From: an uncultured Oscillospiraceae bacterium | GTDB lineage: Bacteria > Bacillota > Clostridia > Oscillospirales > Ruminococcaceae | Length of the DNA: 5,015 nucleotides | Direction: 5' to 3' | NCBI GenBank assembly: GCA_958427155.1 | Contig: CAUABB010000127.1 | Span: forward strand, 1-5,015 | Notes under the pieces: generated by a model | Database searches by the model: none | What the model was told of the DNA's origin: nothing | What the model saw: only the letters and a program-made list of their open reading frames with translations | Shown: positions 1 to 5,015 of the stretch, piece after piece | Layout: every line of letters begins with the position of its first letter | Position numbering within the stretch: position 1 is the first letter of the stretch | Program-made: the position numbers and the translations under genes

Positions 1-1468
1 CAATATCTGCAATGTCTTCTGCGGTGACTTCACCATTTCCATGCATGTGGTCTTCCTGCCAGCTCTGTTTTTCTTTTTCAAGCTTTTCGGTGATTTCTTT
101 CTCCCGATCTCTGATTTTAGCCGCTGATTCAAAATCCTGAGAATTAATCGCGGCTGCTTTTTCCTCGTTTAAGCGTTTCAACTCATTTTCAAGCTGTTGC
201 AGATCCGGAGGTGCTGTAAATGCCTGAAGTCGTACCTTAGAGGCAGCTTCATCAATCAAGTCAATGGCCTTATCGGGAAGATATCTGTCGTTAATATAAC
301 GAGCAGACAGTTTAACCGCAGCCTTAATTGCCTCATCTGAAATTTTAATTTTATGATGCGCTTCATATTTGTCACGAAGCCCGAACAAAATCGTCTCCGC
401 GTCTTCTTCCGATGGTTCGTTGACCATAACGGGTTGAAAACGACGTTCCAATGCAGAATCTTTCTCAATGTATTTACGATATTCATCAATTGTCGTAGCG
501 CCGATTAATTGAAGTTCACCTCGTGCAAGCTGAGGCTTCAGAATATTTGCAGCGTCTACCGCACCCTCTGCAGCCCCGGCGCCAATGATAGTATGAATTT
601 CATCAATAAACAGAATAATGTTTCCGGATTTTGTCACTTCATCCAAAGCGCCCTTAATCCTCTCTTCAAAATCGCCACGATATTTTGCGCCTGCGAGCAT
701 TGATGTAATATCAAGTGAGAAAACCCGTTTATCCTTTAAGGTCTCCGGAACCTCACCGTTTACAATTTTCTGGGCAAGTCCCTCAGCGATCGCTGTTTTA
801 CCAACACCAGGTTCACCAATCAGACAAGGATTATTTTTAGTTCTTCGCGAAAGGATCTGAATTACACGGTTAATTTCTTCTTGACGTCCCACTACAGGAT
901 CAATCTGGTTATTTTTGGCAAGTTGCGTTAAATCACGTCCAAACTTGCTCAACTGTGGTGTATCCCCACCGCTGTTTCCGCCGGAACGGGCTCCATATGG
1001 AGAATCTATTCCCCCAGCTGTATTTTTGGCGTCTCCAACTTCGTTGACGCACTCGCTGTAAAGATCGCGGATATTAACGCCCAATTCTTGAAGGAACGCA
1101 ACACCATAGCTGTCAGATTCTCGAAGAATCGCCATCAAAATATGCTCTGTTCCAACATAGCTGTGATTTAAATTTCTCGCCTCATAAATGGACATTTCCA
1201 AAATTCTCTTACTTCTTGGAGTGAAGTCAGAGGGAGTAAGTCGGGTTGGAACTCCTTTTCCAATTGCAGTTTCAAGCTTGTGATAAATGGTATCTTTATT
1301 AACATTGTGTTTGCTTAAAACCGTTGCAGCAACGCCATTATCGTCACTGCAAAGGCCATACAGAATATGCTCACTGCCAATATAAGTATGCCCCAATTCA
1401 GAGGCAACGGCAATTGCAGCATTCAATGCCATATTTGCTTTCTCTGTGAAACCATTGAATACATACAT
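1..1468 (-). CDS. clpC: ATP-dependent Clp protease ATPase subunit ClpC (3' end outside window)
   Basis: This is the AAA+ unfoldase that feeds substrates, including arginine-phosphorylated proteins, to the ClpP peptidase in the cytoplasm. About 489 N-terminal residues are present; family members are usually just over 800, so the second ATPase domain lies beyond base 1. Seen in order: two Clp-N repeats (about residues 4-70 and 80-145, with GHTYIGSEHIL and NHSYVGTEHIL); a Gly/Ser-rich linker near 170-190; then the D1 ATPase with Walker A GEPGVGKT (218-225), pore loop KYRG (262-265), Walker B LFIDEIH (D289, E290) and the arginine-finger segment ALERRF (R342, R343). A middle coiled coil with a UVR-like motif follows (about 425-465, including QDFESAAKIRD). 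The reading frame is open throughout. The ATG at 1468 gives the typical MYxFNGFTEKA start and follows an AGAAAGGAA ribosome binding site. It is the last operon gene in view, 47 bases after mcsB. Confidence 0.97.
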   Translation of the reverse strand, partial: MYVFNGFTEKANMALNAAIAVASELGHTYIGSEHILYGLCSDDNGVAATVLSKHNVNKDTIYHKLETAIGKGVPTRLTPSDFTPRSKRILEMSIYEARNLNHSYVGTEHILMAILRESDSYGVAFLQELGVNIRDLYSECVNEVGDAKNTAGGIDSPYGARSGGNSGGDTPQLSKFGRDLTQLAKNNQIDPVVGRQEEINRVIQILSRRTKNNPCLIGEPGVGKTAIAEGLAQKIVNGEVPETLKDKRVFSLDITSMLAGAKYRGDFEERIKGALDEVTKSGNIILFIDEIHTIIGAGAAEGAVDAANILKPQLARGELQLIGATTIDEYRKYIEKDSALERRFQPVMVNEPSEEDAETILFGLRDKYEAHHKIKISDEAIKAAVKLSARYINDRYLPDKAIDLIDEAASKVRLQAFTAPPDLQQLENELKRLNEEKAAAINSQDFESAAKIRDREKEITEKLEKEKQSWQEDHMHGNGEVTAEDIADI

Positions 1469-1515
1469 AAAACTTCATTCCTTTCTCTAAGGTTTATATC
1501 ATTTAAATTTAATGT

Positions 1516-2538
1516 TTAAACTTGTTGACACAAAATCGAACGAACCAACTCTGCCCTTTGCTGATTACAGGAAGGTAAACCTTCTCCTTGTTCGGCGCGC
1601 AGTGTCGATTCTCCACAATTTGCAAGAAGATGATTTAAAGATTCTATCTTTATCTTTTTTAAAATCCCCATAGACGCTCCCAAACGGACATCAGAAAGAA
1701 GCTGATAAAATTCTTCCGACGATAGGCTACGAGCATAACTAAGAATTCCATAACTCCGGTATACTTTATCCTCTAAAGCAACAGGATTTCTCTCTCTCAT
1801 AGAATTTCTGGCCTCATGCTCACTATACAAAATTTGATTAACCACATTTTCAAGATTCTCGATCGCCTGCTTTTCAGAAATACCAAGTGTAATCTGATTA
1901 GAAATCTGATAAATTGCTCCATGAGCATTAGAACCTTCTCCAAATGTTCCACGGATTGTAAGGCCAAGTTTAGATACCGTATTAATAATACTTCCCAAAG
2001 CTCCTGCTGCCTCTAAAGCAGGCAGATGCATCATTACTGAAGCACGAAGTCCGGTTCCTAAATTTGTCATACAGGTGGTTAAATATCCTAAATGTTCATC
2101 AAAAGCATATTCAAAACTCTCATTTAAAAAATCATCACACTGGTTAGCGGTTTTATAAGCACTTTCCAAATCGAAACCTGGCTTAATCACTTGAATTCGA
2201 AGATGATCTTCTTCGTTAATCATAATGCTGATACTATTGTCCTCTGATAAAGCCAGTACATTATTCCCCCGGTTAATAAAATCCGGACTGGCAAGGTGCC
2301 GTTCTACCAATGCCTGTTTTTTATCAGATATCATCTGATCCATCCAGAAAAAATTCAACTTATTTTCTCCAAGATTAAGCTCCTTTAGTTTATCTGAAAT
2401 TCTTGTATTTAATTCGGATTGTTCTTTGGGACTAATTTGATCCATAAAAGGAAATATTGTTAGATTTCTGGCCAACCGTACACGAGAACTGATTATAATA
2501 TCACCATTTTTTCCGGTTTCATCATACCATTTTTTCAT
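1516..2538 (-). CDS. mcsB: Protein-arginine kinase McsB
   Basis: McsB is a phosphagen-kinase-fold enzyme that phosphorylates arginine side chains. It inactivates the CtsR repressor and tags aberrant proteins for ClpC-ClpP. The 340-residue product shows the nucleotide-binding SSRVRLARN (17-25), the signature loop NEEDHLR (108-114), the catalytic-loop CMTNLGTGLRAS (156-167) and RGTFGEGS (196-203, with E201), followed by the family region YRSYGILSYARSL and SDVRLGASMGIL. It is somewhat shorter than Bacillus McsB (about 363) at both ends. From memory of the B. subtilis protein, the C-terminal phospho-arginine receptor motif RDxxRA aligns here with CNQQRA (324-329), so the leading Arg-Asp pair is lost while the final Arg-Ala is kept. 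The ATG at 2538 follows AGGTGAGGT, which overlaps the mcsA stop codon, so the two are probably translationally coupled. The kinase assignment is firm; allosteric control through the C-terminal site is uncertain. Confidence 0.96.
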   Translation of the reverse strand: MKKWYDETGKNGDIIISSRVRLARNLTIFPFMDQISPKEQSELNTRISDKLKELNLGENKLNFFWMDQMISDKKQALVERHLASPDFINRGNNVLALSEDNSISIMINEEDHLRIQVIKPGFDLESAYKTANQCDDFLNESFEYAFDEHLGYLTTCMTNLGTGLRASVMMHLPALEAAGALGSIINTVSKLGLTIRGTFGEGSNAHGAIYQISNQITLGISEKQAIENLENVVNQILYSEHEARNSMRERNPVALEDKVYRSYGILSYARSLSSEEFYQLLSDVRLGASMGILKKIKIESLNHLLANCGESTLRAEQGEGLPSCNQQRAELVRSILCQQV

Positions 2539-2547
2539 CTACCTCAC

Positions 2548-3036
2548 CTACCCTTTTAGTCGATTGATCTCATCCCGTAATTCCGCTGCTTTTTCAAAAT
2601 CCTGTTGGGCTATTGATTTCTGAAGTTGTTCCTCCAAGAGCTCAATCTGCCGTTTGGTCTTGATTTCCACAGGAGCAGTCTGTGGTACTTTTCCAGTGTG
2701 AACAGCATTCCCATGTATTTTTCTTATCGTTGGCAAAAGCTCCTTTTGAAAAGTTTTTACACACTCACTACAACCCAAATGCCCCGTTGAAAGGATATTG
2801 TGCAATGTGGTTCCACAGCGTGGGCACTGCCGCGTATCGGCAGTATTCCGGGAATCCATCTGCTGAAAAAAGCTGGAAAATAAATCTGACGTACTAAAAA
2901 ACGGGTTTCCAAAAAAATTGGAAATCTGGAGGTGTTCAGCGCAGGAACTACAGAGATGAAAAATCTGAGTCTTACCGTTAATGGTCTGCTTAACTGCCGT
3001 GGTAGCAGGATTTTTTCCGCAGTGATCACATATCAT
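2548..3036 (-). CDS. mcsA: McsA, zinc-binding activator of the McsB arginine kinase
   Basis: McsA is the adaptor and activator of McsB in the CtsR regulon; in Bacillus it is needed for full kinase activity and takes part in CtsR control. The 162-residue protein has four CxxC pairs: C3/C6 with C29/C32, and C71/C74 with C89/C92. These would form two treble-clef-like zinc sites. Between them is a Phe/Ser-rich stretch (about 41-60). The C-terminal third is a UVR motif in a predicted coiled coil (about 125-161, QQDFEKAAELRDEINRLKG), related to the UVR-like segment in the ClpC middle domain encoded downstream. It is slightly shorter than the Bacillus protein (about 185). The ATG at 3036 lies 3 bases after the ctsR stop and is preceded by GGGGGTATAG inside the end of ctsR, which points to coupling. 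The gene is followed after 9 bases by mcsB. Identification rests on both domain order and operon context. Confidence 0.95.
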   Translation of the reverse strand: MICDHCGKNPATTAVKQTINGKTQIFHLCSSCAEHLQISNFFGNPFFSTSDLFSSFFQQMDSRNTADTRQCPRCGTTLHNILSTGHLGCSECVKTFQKELLPTIRKIHGNAVHTGKVPQTAPVEIKTKRQIELLEEQLQKSIAQQDFEKAAELRDEINRLKG

Positions 3037-3039
3037 AAA

Positions 3040-3501
3040 CTATACCCCCTGTTCCAAACTGTTTAACAATGTAGATTTTAAAATACTTGCTCTTACTCTG
3101 TCTCTTTTATCCGGTGGAACCTGTTTAAGGACATGACTGGTAATAGCTGACAAAATTATTTTACCTTCTTTTTCAGTTAATAGTTTGTCACAACACAGGT
3201 TTTGTAAAATAATTCTGGAAGAATTTTCGTCAATTGAACCTCCAATAGAATTAACCACATGCATTAACATGTTATAGGGTTCAGGTTTAATTTTAATAAT
3301 CCGAATATATCCTCCCCCACCTCGTTTACTTTCAACAATATATCCCTGTTCAGGTGTAAAACGAGAAGTAATCACATAATTAATCTGACTTGGAACACAT
3401 CCAATTTGATTTGCAAATTCATTTCGCTGAATCTGAATAGAACCATTAGAATGCTCCAACGTTTCAAGCAAAGCCTGTGTAATTACATCTGAAAGATTCA
3501 T
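3040..3501 (-). CDS. ctsR: Transcriptional repressor CtsR (class III heat-shock regulator)
   Basis: CtsR is a dimeric DNA-binding repressor of clp genes that loses DNA binding on heat or protein stress and is inactivated by McsB. The 153-residue product has the normal family length (Bacillus about 154). The N-terminal half is a winged helix-turn-helix: the recognition region spans about residues 25-48 (NEFANQIGCVPSQINYVITSRF). It is followed by the wing RGGGGYIRI, with R60 and the tetraglycine loop 61-64 that senses temperature in Bacillus-type CtsR. The matching wing arginine (R62 in Geobacillus) is the known phosphorylation target. The C-terminal half (about 75-150) is the helical dimerisation domain. 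The ATG at 3501 is supported by GGTGAT five bases upstream. It is the first gene of the operon, under a sigma-A promoter overlapped by CtsR boxes, so autorepression is expected. Confidence 0.97.
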   Translation of the reverse strand: MNLSDVITQALLETLEHSNGSIQIQRNEFANQIGCVPSQINYVITSRFTPEQGYIVESKRGGGGYIRIIKIKPEPYNMLMHVVNSIGGSIDENSSRIILQNLCCDKLLTEKEGKIILSAITSHVLKQVPPDKRDRVRASILKSTLLNSLEQGV

Positions 3502-3506
3502 TTATC

Positions 3507-3512
3507 ATCACC
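3507..3512 (-). promoter_or_regulatory. ctsR ribosome binding site
   Basis: The minus strand reads GGTGAT, five bases before the ATG of ctsR. This matches the GGTGAT part of the GGAGGTGATC complement to the 16S rRNA tail. It supports the start at 3501. A CtsR half-site (3514-3520) lies one base further upstream. Confidence 0.7.
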
Positions 3513-3513
3513 G

Positions 3514-3520
3514 TTTGACC
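3514..3520 (-). promoter_or_regulatory. CtsR half-site in the ctsR leader
   Basis: The minus strand carries a perfect CtsR heptad, GGTCAAA, between the predicted transcription start (about 3533) and the ctsR ribosome binding site. With the usual 3-base spacer the partner heptad would be GATCAGG (3524-3530), which matches the consensus at only 4 of 7 positions, so this is a single good half-site rather than a full box. It is on the opposite strand from the upstream boxes. It could add repression downstream of the promoter, or be chance. Confidence 0.45.
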
Positions 3521-3539
3521 TTTCCTGATCTTATAAAAC

Positions 3540-3568
3540 ATTATACTTTTAAGGTCAATAAAAGTCAA
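3540..3568 (-). promoter_or_regulatory. Sigma-A promoter of the ctsR-mcsA-mcsB-clpC operon
   Basis: Read on the minus strand there is a -35 hexamer TTGACT (3568-3563), a 17-base spacer and a perfect -10 hexamer TATAAT (3545-3540). Transcription should start near base 3533 and give a leader of about 30 bases before ctsR. The -35 hexamer is part of a CtsR heptad, so repressor and RNA polymerase would compete for the same bases. Confidence 0.85.
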
Positions 3569-3585
3569 AGTCAATAAAAGTCAAT
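3553..3585 (+). promoter_or_regulatory. Tandem CtsR operator (two boxes)
   Basis: The CtsR consensus is two direct heptads, [A/G]GTCAAA, separated by three bases of form NAN. Here the plus strand has GGTCAAT-AAA-AGTCAAA (3553-3569) followed by AGTCAAT-AAA-AGTCAAT (3569-3585), giving four heptads with 6, 7, 6 and 6 matches out of 7. The two boxes are a 16-base tandem repeat (3553-3568 and 3569-3584, 15 of 16 identical). They cover the operon's -35 element and the upstream flank, which fits autorepression. The divergent plus-strand gene starts 180 bases away, so control of it from here is not evident. Confidence 0.85.
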
Positions 3586-3705
3586 TAGGTATATTTAACG
3601 ATTTAAAATAATTGATTAATTTAATTTATCTAATAATTACAGCGTTTTTTAAGTTATTTCTCGATTTTTCATTAAATTTTAAACTTGTTATTATTTTTAG
3701 TTGTA

Positions 3706-3733
3706 GCACAAATGAAGTGGATGACATAGTATG
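3706..3733 (+). promoter_or_regulatory. Possible sporulation-type (sigma-K-like) promoter for the Cys-rich mini-gene
   Basis: The region upstream of the small gene has no good sigma-A promoter. It does contain CATAGTATG (3725-3733), which fits the sigma-K -10 consensus CATAnnnTA at six of seven defined positions, and CACA (3707-3710) fourteen bases upstream resembling the loose AC-containing -35. The spacing is slightly short and the consensus is weak, so this is a tentative call. Confidence 0.25.
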
Positions 3734-3765
3734 TGTTGTAAAACAAAAAAGGAGGTCACTTGATT

Positions 3766-3912
3766 ATGAGTAACTGTGGTTTTGGAGGAAATGGTTGCAG
3801 CTGGATTATTATCCTTATCCTGATTCTTTGCTGCTGCGGCGGTAACGGTTTTGGTGGCTGTGGCAACAGCTGCGGCAATGGCTGCGGCAACGGTTGTGGA
3901 TGCTGCGACTAA
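3766..3912 (+). CDS. Small Cys/Gly-rich membrane-anchored protein, YjcZ-like
   Basis: A 48-residue product of unknown function. Seen in order: a short N-terminus MSNCGFGGNGCSW; a hydrophobic helix WIIILILIL (13-21) long enough only for a short or partial membrane segment; a CCC triplet (22-24); then a Gly/Cys/Asn tail with the four-residue repeat CGN[S/G] starting at C32, C36 and C40 and ending GCGCCD. It has 11 Cys and 15 Gly. The architecture resembles the very short YjcZ-type proteins that annotation pipelines call sporulation proteins, but the family link is by pattern only. The gene is well supported: AGGAGGT lies nine bases before the ATG, and a strong hairpin terminator lies about 30 bases after the stop. 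The tail could bind metal or be disulfide-crosslinked in a spore layer, but that is inference. It is transcribed away from the ctsR operon. Confidence 0.8.
   Translation: MSNCGFGGNGCSWIIILILILCCCGGNGFGGCGNSCGNGCGNGCGCCD
3859..3906 (+). repeat. 12-base tandem repeat inside the Cys-rich mini-gene
   Basis: Three consecutive 12-base units (from 3859, 3871 and 3883) encode CGNS, CGNG and CGNG. A diverged fourth (3895-3906) encodes CGCC. The units differ mainly at silent third positions (TGT/TGC, AAC/AAT, GGC/GGT), suggesting an old duplication kept under protein-level selection rather than a fresh expansion. Confidence 0.7.
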
Positions 3913-3943
3913 TTCGCTCTTCTCTAATCTCGTCAGGTGAGAT

Positions 3944-3968
3944 GAAAGGCCGGATAAACCGGCCTTTC
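3944..3968 (+). terminator. Intrinsic terminator after the Cys-rich mini-gene
   Basis: GAAAGGCCGG (3944-3953) pairs perfectly with CCGGCCTTTC (3959-3968) around the loop ATAAA, a 10-bp stem with a GC-rich core. The downstream T tract is weak (GTTTCATTT). It separates the mini-gene from the aldo/keto reductase, which has its own promoter immediately downstream. Confidence 0.85.
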
Positions 3969-3974
3969 GTTTCA

Positions 3975-4004
3975 TTTACAGATGGACATGTCGTATGATA
4001 TAAT
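3975..4004 (+). promoter_or_regulatory. Sigma-A promoter of the aldo/keto reductase gene
   Basis: A -35 hexamer TTTACA (3975-3980) is followed by an 18-base spacer and a perfect -10 TATAAT (3999-4004), with the extended -10 TG two positions upstream (TGATATAAT, 3996-4004). Transcription would start near 4011, leaving a leader of about 47 bases. No obvious operator is visible in the leader. Confidence 0.8.
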
Positions 4005-4057
4005 AAAAATGTTAAAAAGTTTTTCTATGAATTTTAAAATTAAGGGGGTATTTCATT

Positions 4058-5015
4058 ATGGCAACTGTTATACTTGGAAAAACCGGGCTTGTCGTCAATA
4101 AAAACGGATTTGGCGCCCTTCCAATTCAGCGAGTCCAAAAAGAAGAAGCGGCTGTTTTACTGAGAAAAGCTTATCAAAATGGGATTACATTTTTCGACAC
4201 GGCAGTTGGTTACTCTGACAGTGAGGAAAAAATTGGATATGCGTTAAGCGATGTACGTAACCAAATTTATCTTGCTACCAAAACGCCAGCTCAAACAGGG
4301 GAAGAATTAAAAATAGATTTAGAGAAAAGTCTTTCCAGAATGAAAACGGATCATATTGACATCTATCAATTTCACAATCCTTCTTTTTGTCCAAAACCTG
4401 GAGATGGAACTGGTCTTTATGAAGCAATGCTTGAAGCGAAAAAGCAGGGGAAAATTCGTTTTATCGGGATTACCAACCACCGCTTACCTGTAGCAATTGA
4501 AGCGGTAACATCTGAACTGTATGATACATTACAATTTCCATTCAGTTATCTGGCCAGTGAAAAAGATATTGATCTTGTACGTCTGTGTAAAAAAAATAAT
4601 GTTGGATTTATTGCGATGAAAGGCCTTTCTGGAGGAATTATTACAAACAGCGCTGCTGCTTATGCGTTTATGAACCAATTTGATAATGTTGTTCCTATTT
4701 GGGGAATTCAGCGTGAAAGAGAACTGGATGAATTTCTTTCATATGATTCTAATCCTCCTGAAATGTCAGGGGAGATTTTAAACTTGATTGAACATGATAA
4801 AAAGGAACTTGCAGGAAATTTTTGTCGTGGCTGTGGTTATTGCGAGCCATGTCCCGCCGGAATTCAAATTTCTCTCAGCGCAAGGATGTCTTGGGTTCTC
4901 CGTAGAATGCCAAGCGAACGTTTTGTCACTCAGGAATGGCAGGAAAAAATGGAAAGAATTGAAAACTGTGTTCATTGTAATCACTGTATTAATCATTGTC
5001 CCTATGGTCTGAACA
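4058..5015 (+). CDS. Aldo/keto reductase with C-terminal dicluster 4Fe-4S domain (3' end outside window)
   Basis: A cytoplasmic oxidoreductase of the COG1453-type aldo/keto reductase family fused to a ferredoxin-like domain; the physiological substrate is unknown. 319 residues are present and the frame is open to the edge. The TIM-barrel part (about 1-230) opens with LGKTGLVVNKNGFG and keeps the catalytic tetrad: D47 and Y52 in FFDTAVGYSDSE, K75 in LATKT, and H106 in YQFHNP. The C-terminal part has two cysteine clusters, C256/C259/C262/C265 (CRGCGYCEPCP) and C304/C307/C310/C314 (CVHCNHCINHCP), which should ligate two [4Fe-4S] clusters. Only a short tail is probably missing. The start is supported by AGGGGGT eight bases upstream. 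It lies between its own promoter and the window edge, with no functional tie to the Clp operon visible. The clusters suggest electron exchange with ferredoxin or another carrier in an anaerobe, which is inference. Confidence 0.93.
   Translation, partial: MATVILGKTGLVVNKNGFGALPIQRVQKEEAAVLLRKAYQNGITFFDTAVGYSDSEEKIGYALSDVRNQIYLATKTPAQTGEELKIDLEKSLSRMKTDHIDIYQFHNPSFCPKPGDGTGLYEAMLEAKKQGKIRFIGITNHRLPVAIEAVTSELYDTLQFPFSYLASEKDIDLVRLCKKNNVGFIAMKGLSGGIITNSAAAYAFMNQFDNVVPIWGIQRERELDEFLSYDSNPPEMSGEILNLIEHDKKELAGNFCRGCGYCEPCPAGIQISLSARMSWVLRRMPSERFVTQEWQEKMERIENCVHCNHCINHCPYGLN

Noticed and set aside
618..860. Plus-strand frame inside clpC
   Set aside because: It lies opposite the Walker A and B region of clpC and has no protein-like features of its own.
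1493..1501. TGATATAAA on the minus strand before clpC as an internal extended -10 promoter
   Set aside because: No acceptable -35 hexamer lies at 16-19 bases; a chance match is likely in this AT-rich 47-base gap.
2757..3029. 90-residue minus-strand frame inside mcsA
   Set aside because: It is a frame-shifted shadow of mcsA, which has clear zinc-finger and UVR motifs in its own frame.
3673..3689. TTTAAACTTGTT also present near 1515-1526, considered as a dispersed repeat
   Set aside because: It is a 12-base AT-rich match, one copy covering the end of mcsB, with no extended similarity or symmetry.
3697..3975. 92-residue minus-strand reading frame rich in Ala and Thr, antisense to the Cys-rich mini-gene
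   Set aside because: Its Ala/Thr repeats are the mirror of the GGC/TGC repeat codons of the plus-strand gene. It has no ribosome binding site and runs through the terminator hairpin.
4788..5012. Plus-strand 74-residue frame overlapping the 3' part of the aldo/keto reductase
   Set aside because: The reductase frame carries both cysteine clusters through this stretch; the other frame is a shadow.

Overview
The window looks like chromosomal DNA from a low-GC Gram-positive anaerobe, most likely of the class Clostridia. The evidence is the complete ctsR-mcsA-mcsB-clpC heat-shock operon, strong AGGAGGT-type ribosome binding sites, AT-rich intergenic DNA with consensus sigma-A promoters, and an aldo/keto reductase carrying iron-sulfur clusters, a type common in strict anaerobes. 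The genus cannot be fixed from the sequence alone; an acetogen-like Eubacteriaceae member is only a guess.

Bases 1-3501 hold the protein-quality-control operon on the minus strand, read right to left: ctsR (3501-3040), mcsA (3036-2548), mcsB (2538-1516) and clpC (1468 to beyond base 1; about 489 residues are present, through the first ATPase domain and into the middle coiled coil). The first three genes are almost contiguous (gaps of 3 and 9 bases), and clpC follows after 47 bases. CtsR represses the operon. McsB, activated by McsA, phosphorylates arginines on CtsR and on damaged proteins. ClpC with ClpP degrades the tagged proteins. Upstream of ctsR is a near-consensus sigma-A promoter (TTGACT, 17 bases, TATAAT). 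Its -35 region lies inside two back-to-back CtsR boxes that form a 16-base tandem repeat. A further perfect CtsR half-site sits in the leader, just before the ctsR ribosome binding site.

Bases 3502-3765 are an AT-rich divergent intergenic region. On the plus strand it is followed by a 48-codon gene (3766-3912) for a tiny membrane-anchored protein with 11 cysteines and 15 glycines, resembling the small YjcZ-like proteins of sporeformers. A perfect 10-bp hairpin terminator (3944-3968) ends that unit. A strong extended -10 promoter (3975-4004) then drives a monocistronic-looking aldo/keto reductase with a C-terminal two-cluster ferredoxin domain (4058 to beyond 5015), probably missing only its last residues.

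The most interesting points are: the duplicated CtsR operator; a McsB in which the phospho-arginine receptor motif (RDxxRA in Bacillus) is degenerate (CNQQRA); and the unannotated-looking Cys/Gly-rich mini-protein. No mobile element, CRISPR array, tRNA or rRNA was seen.
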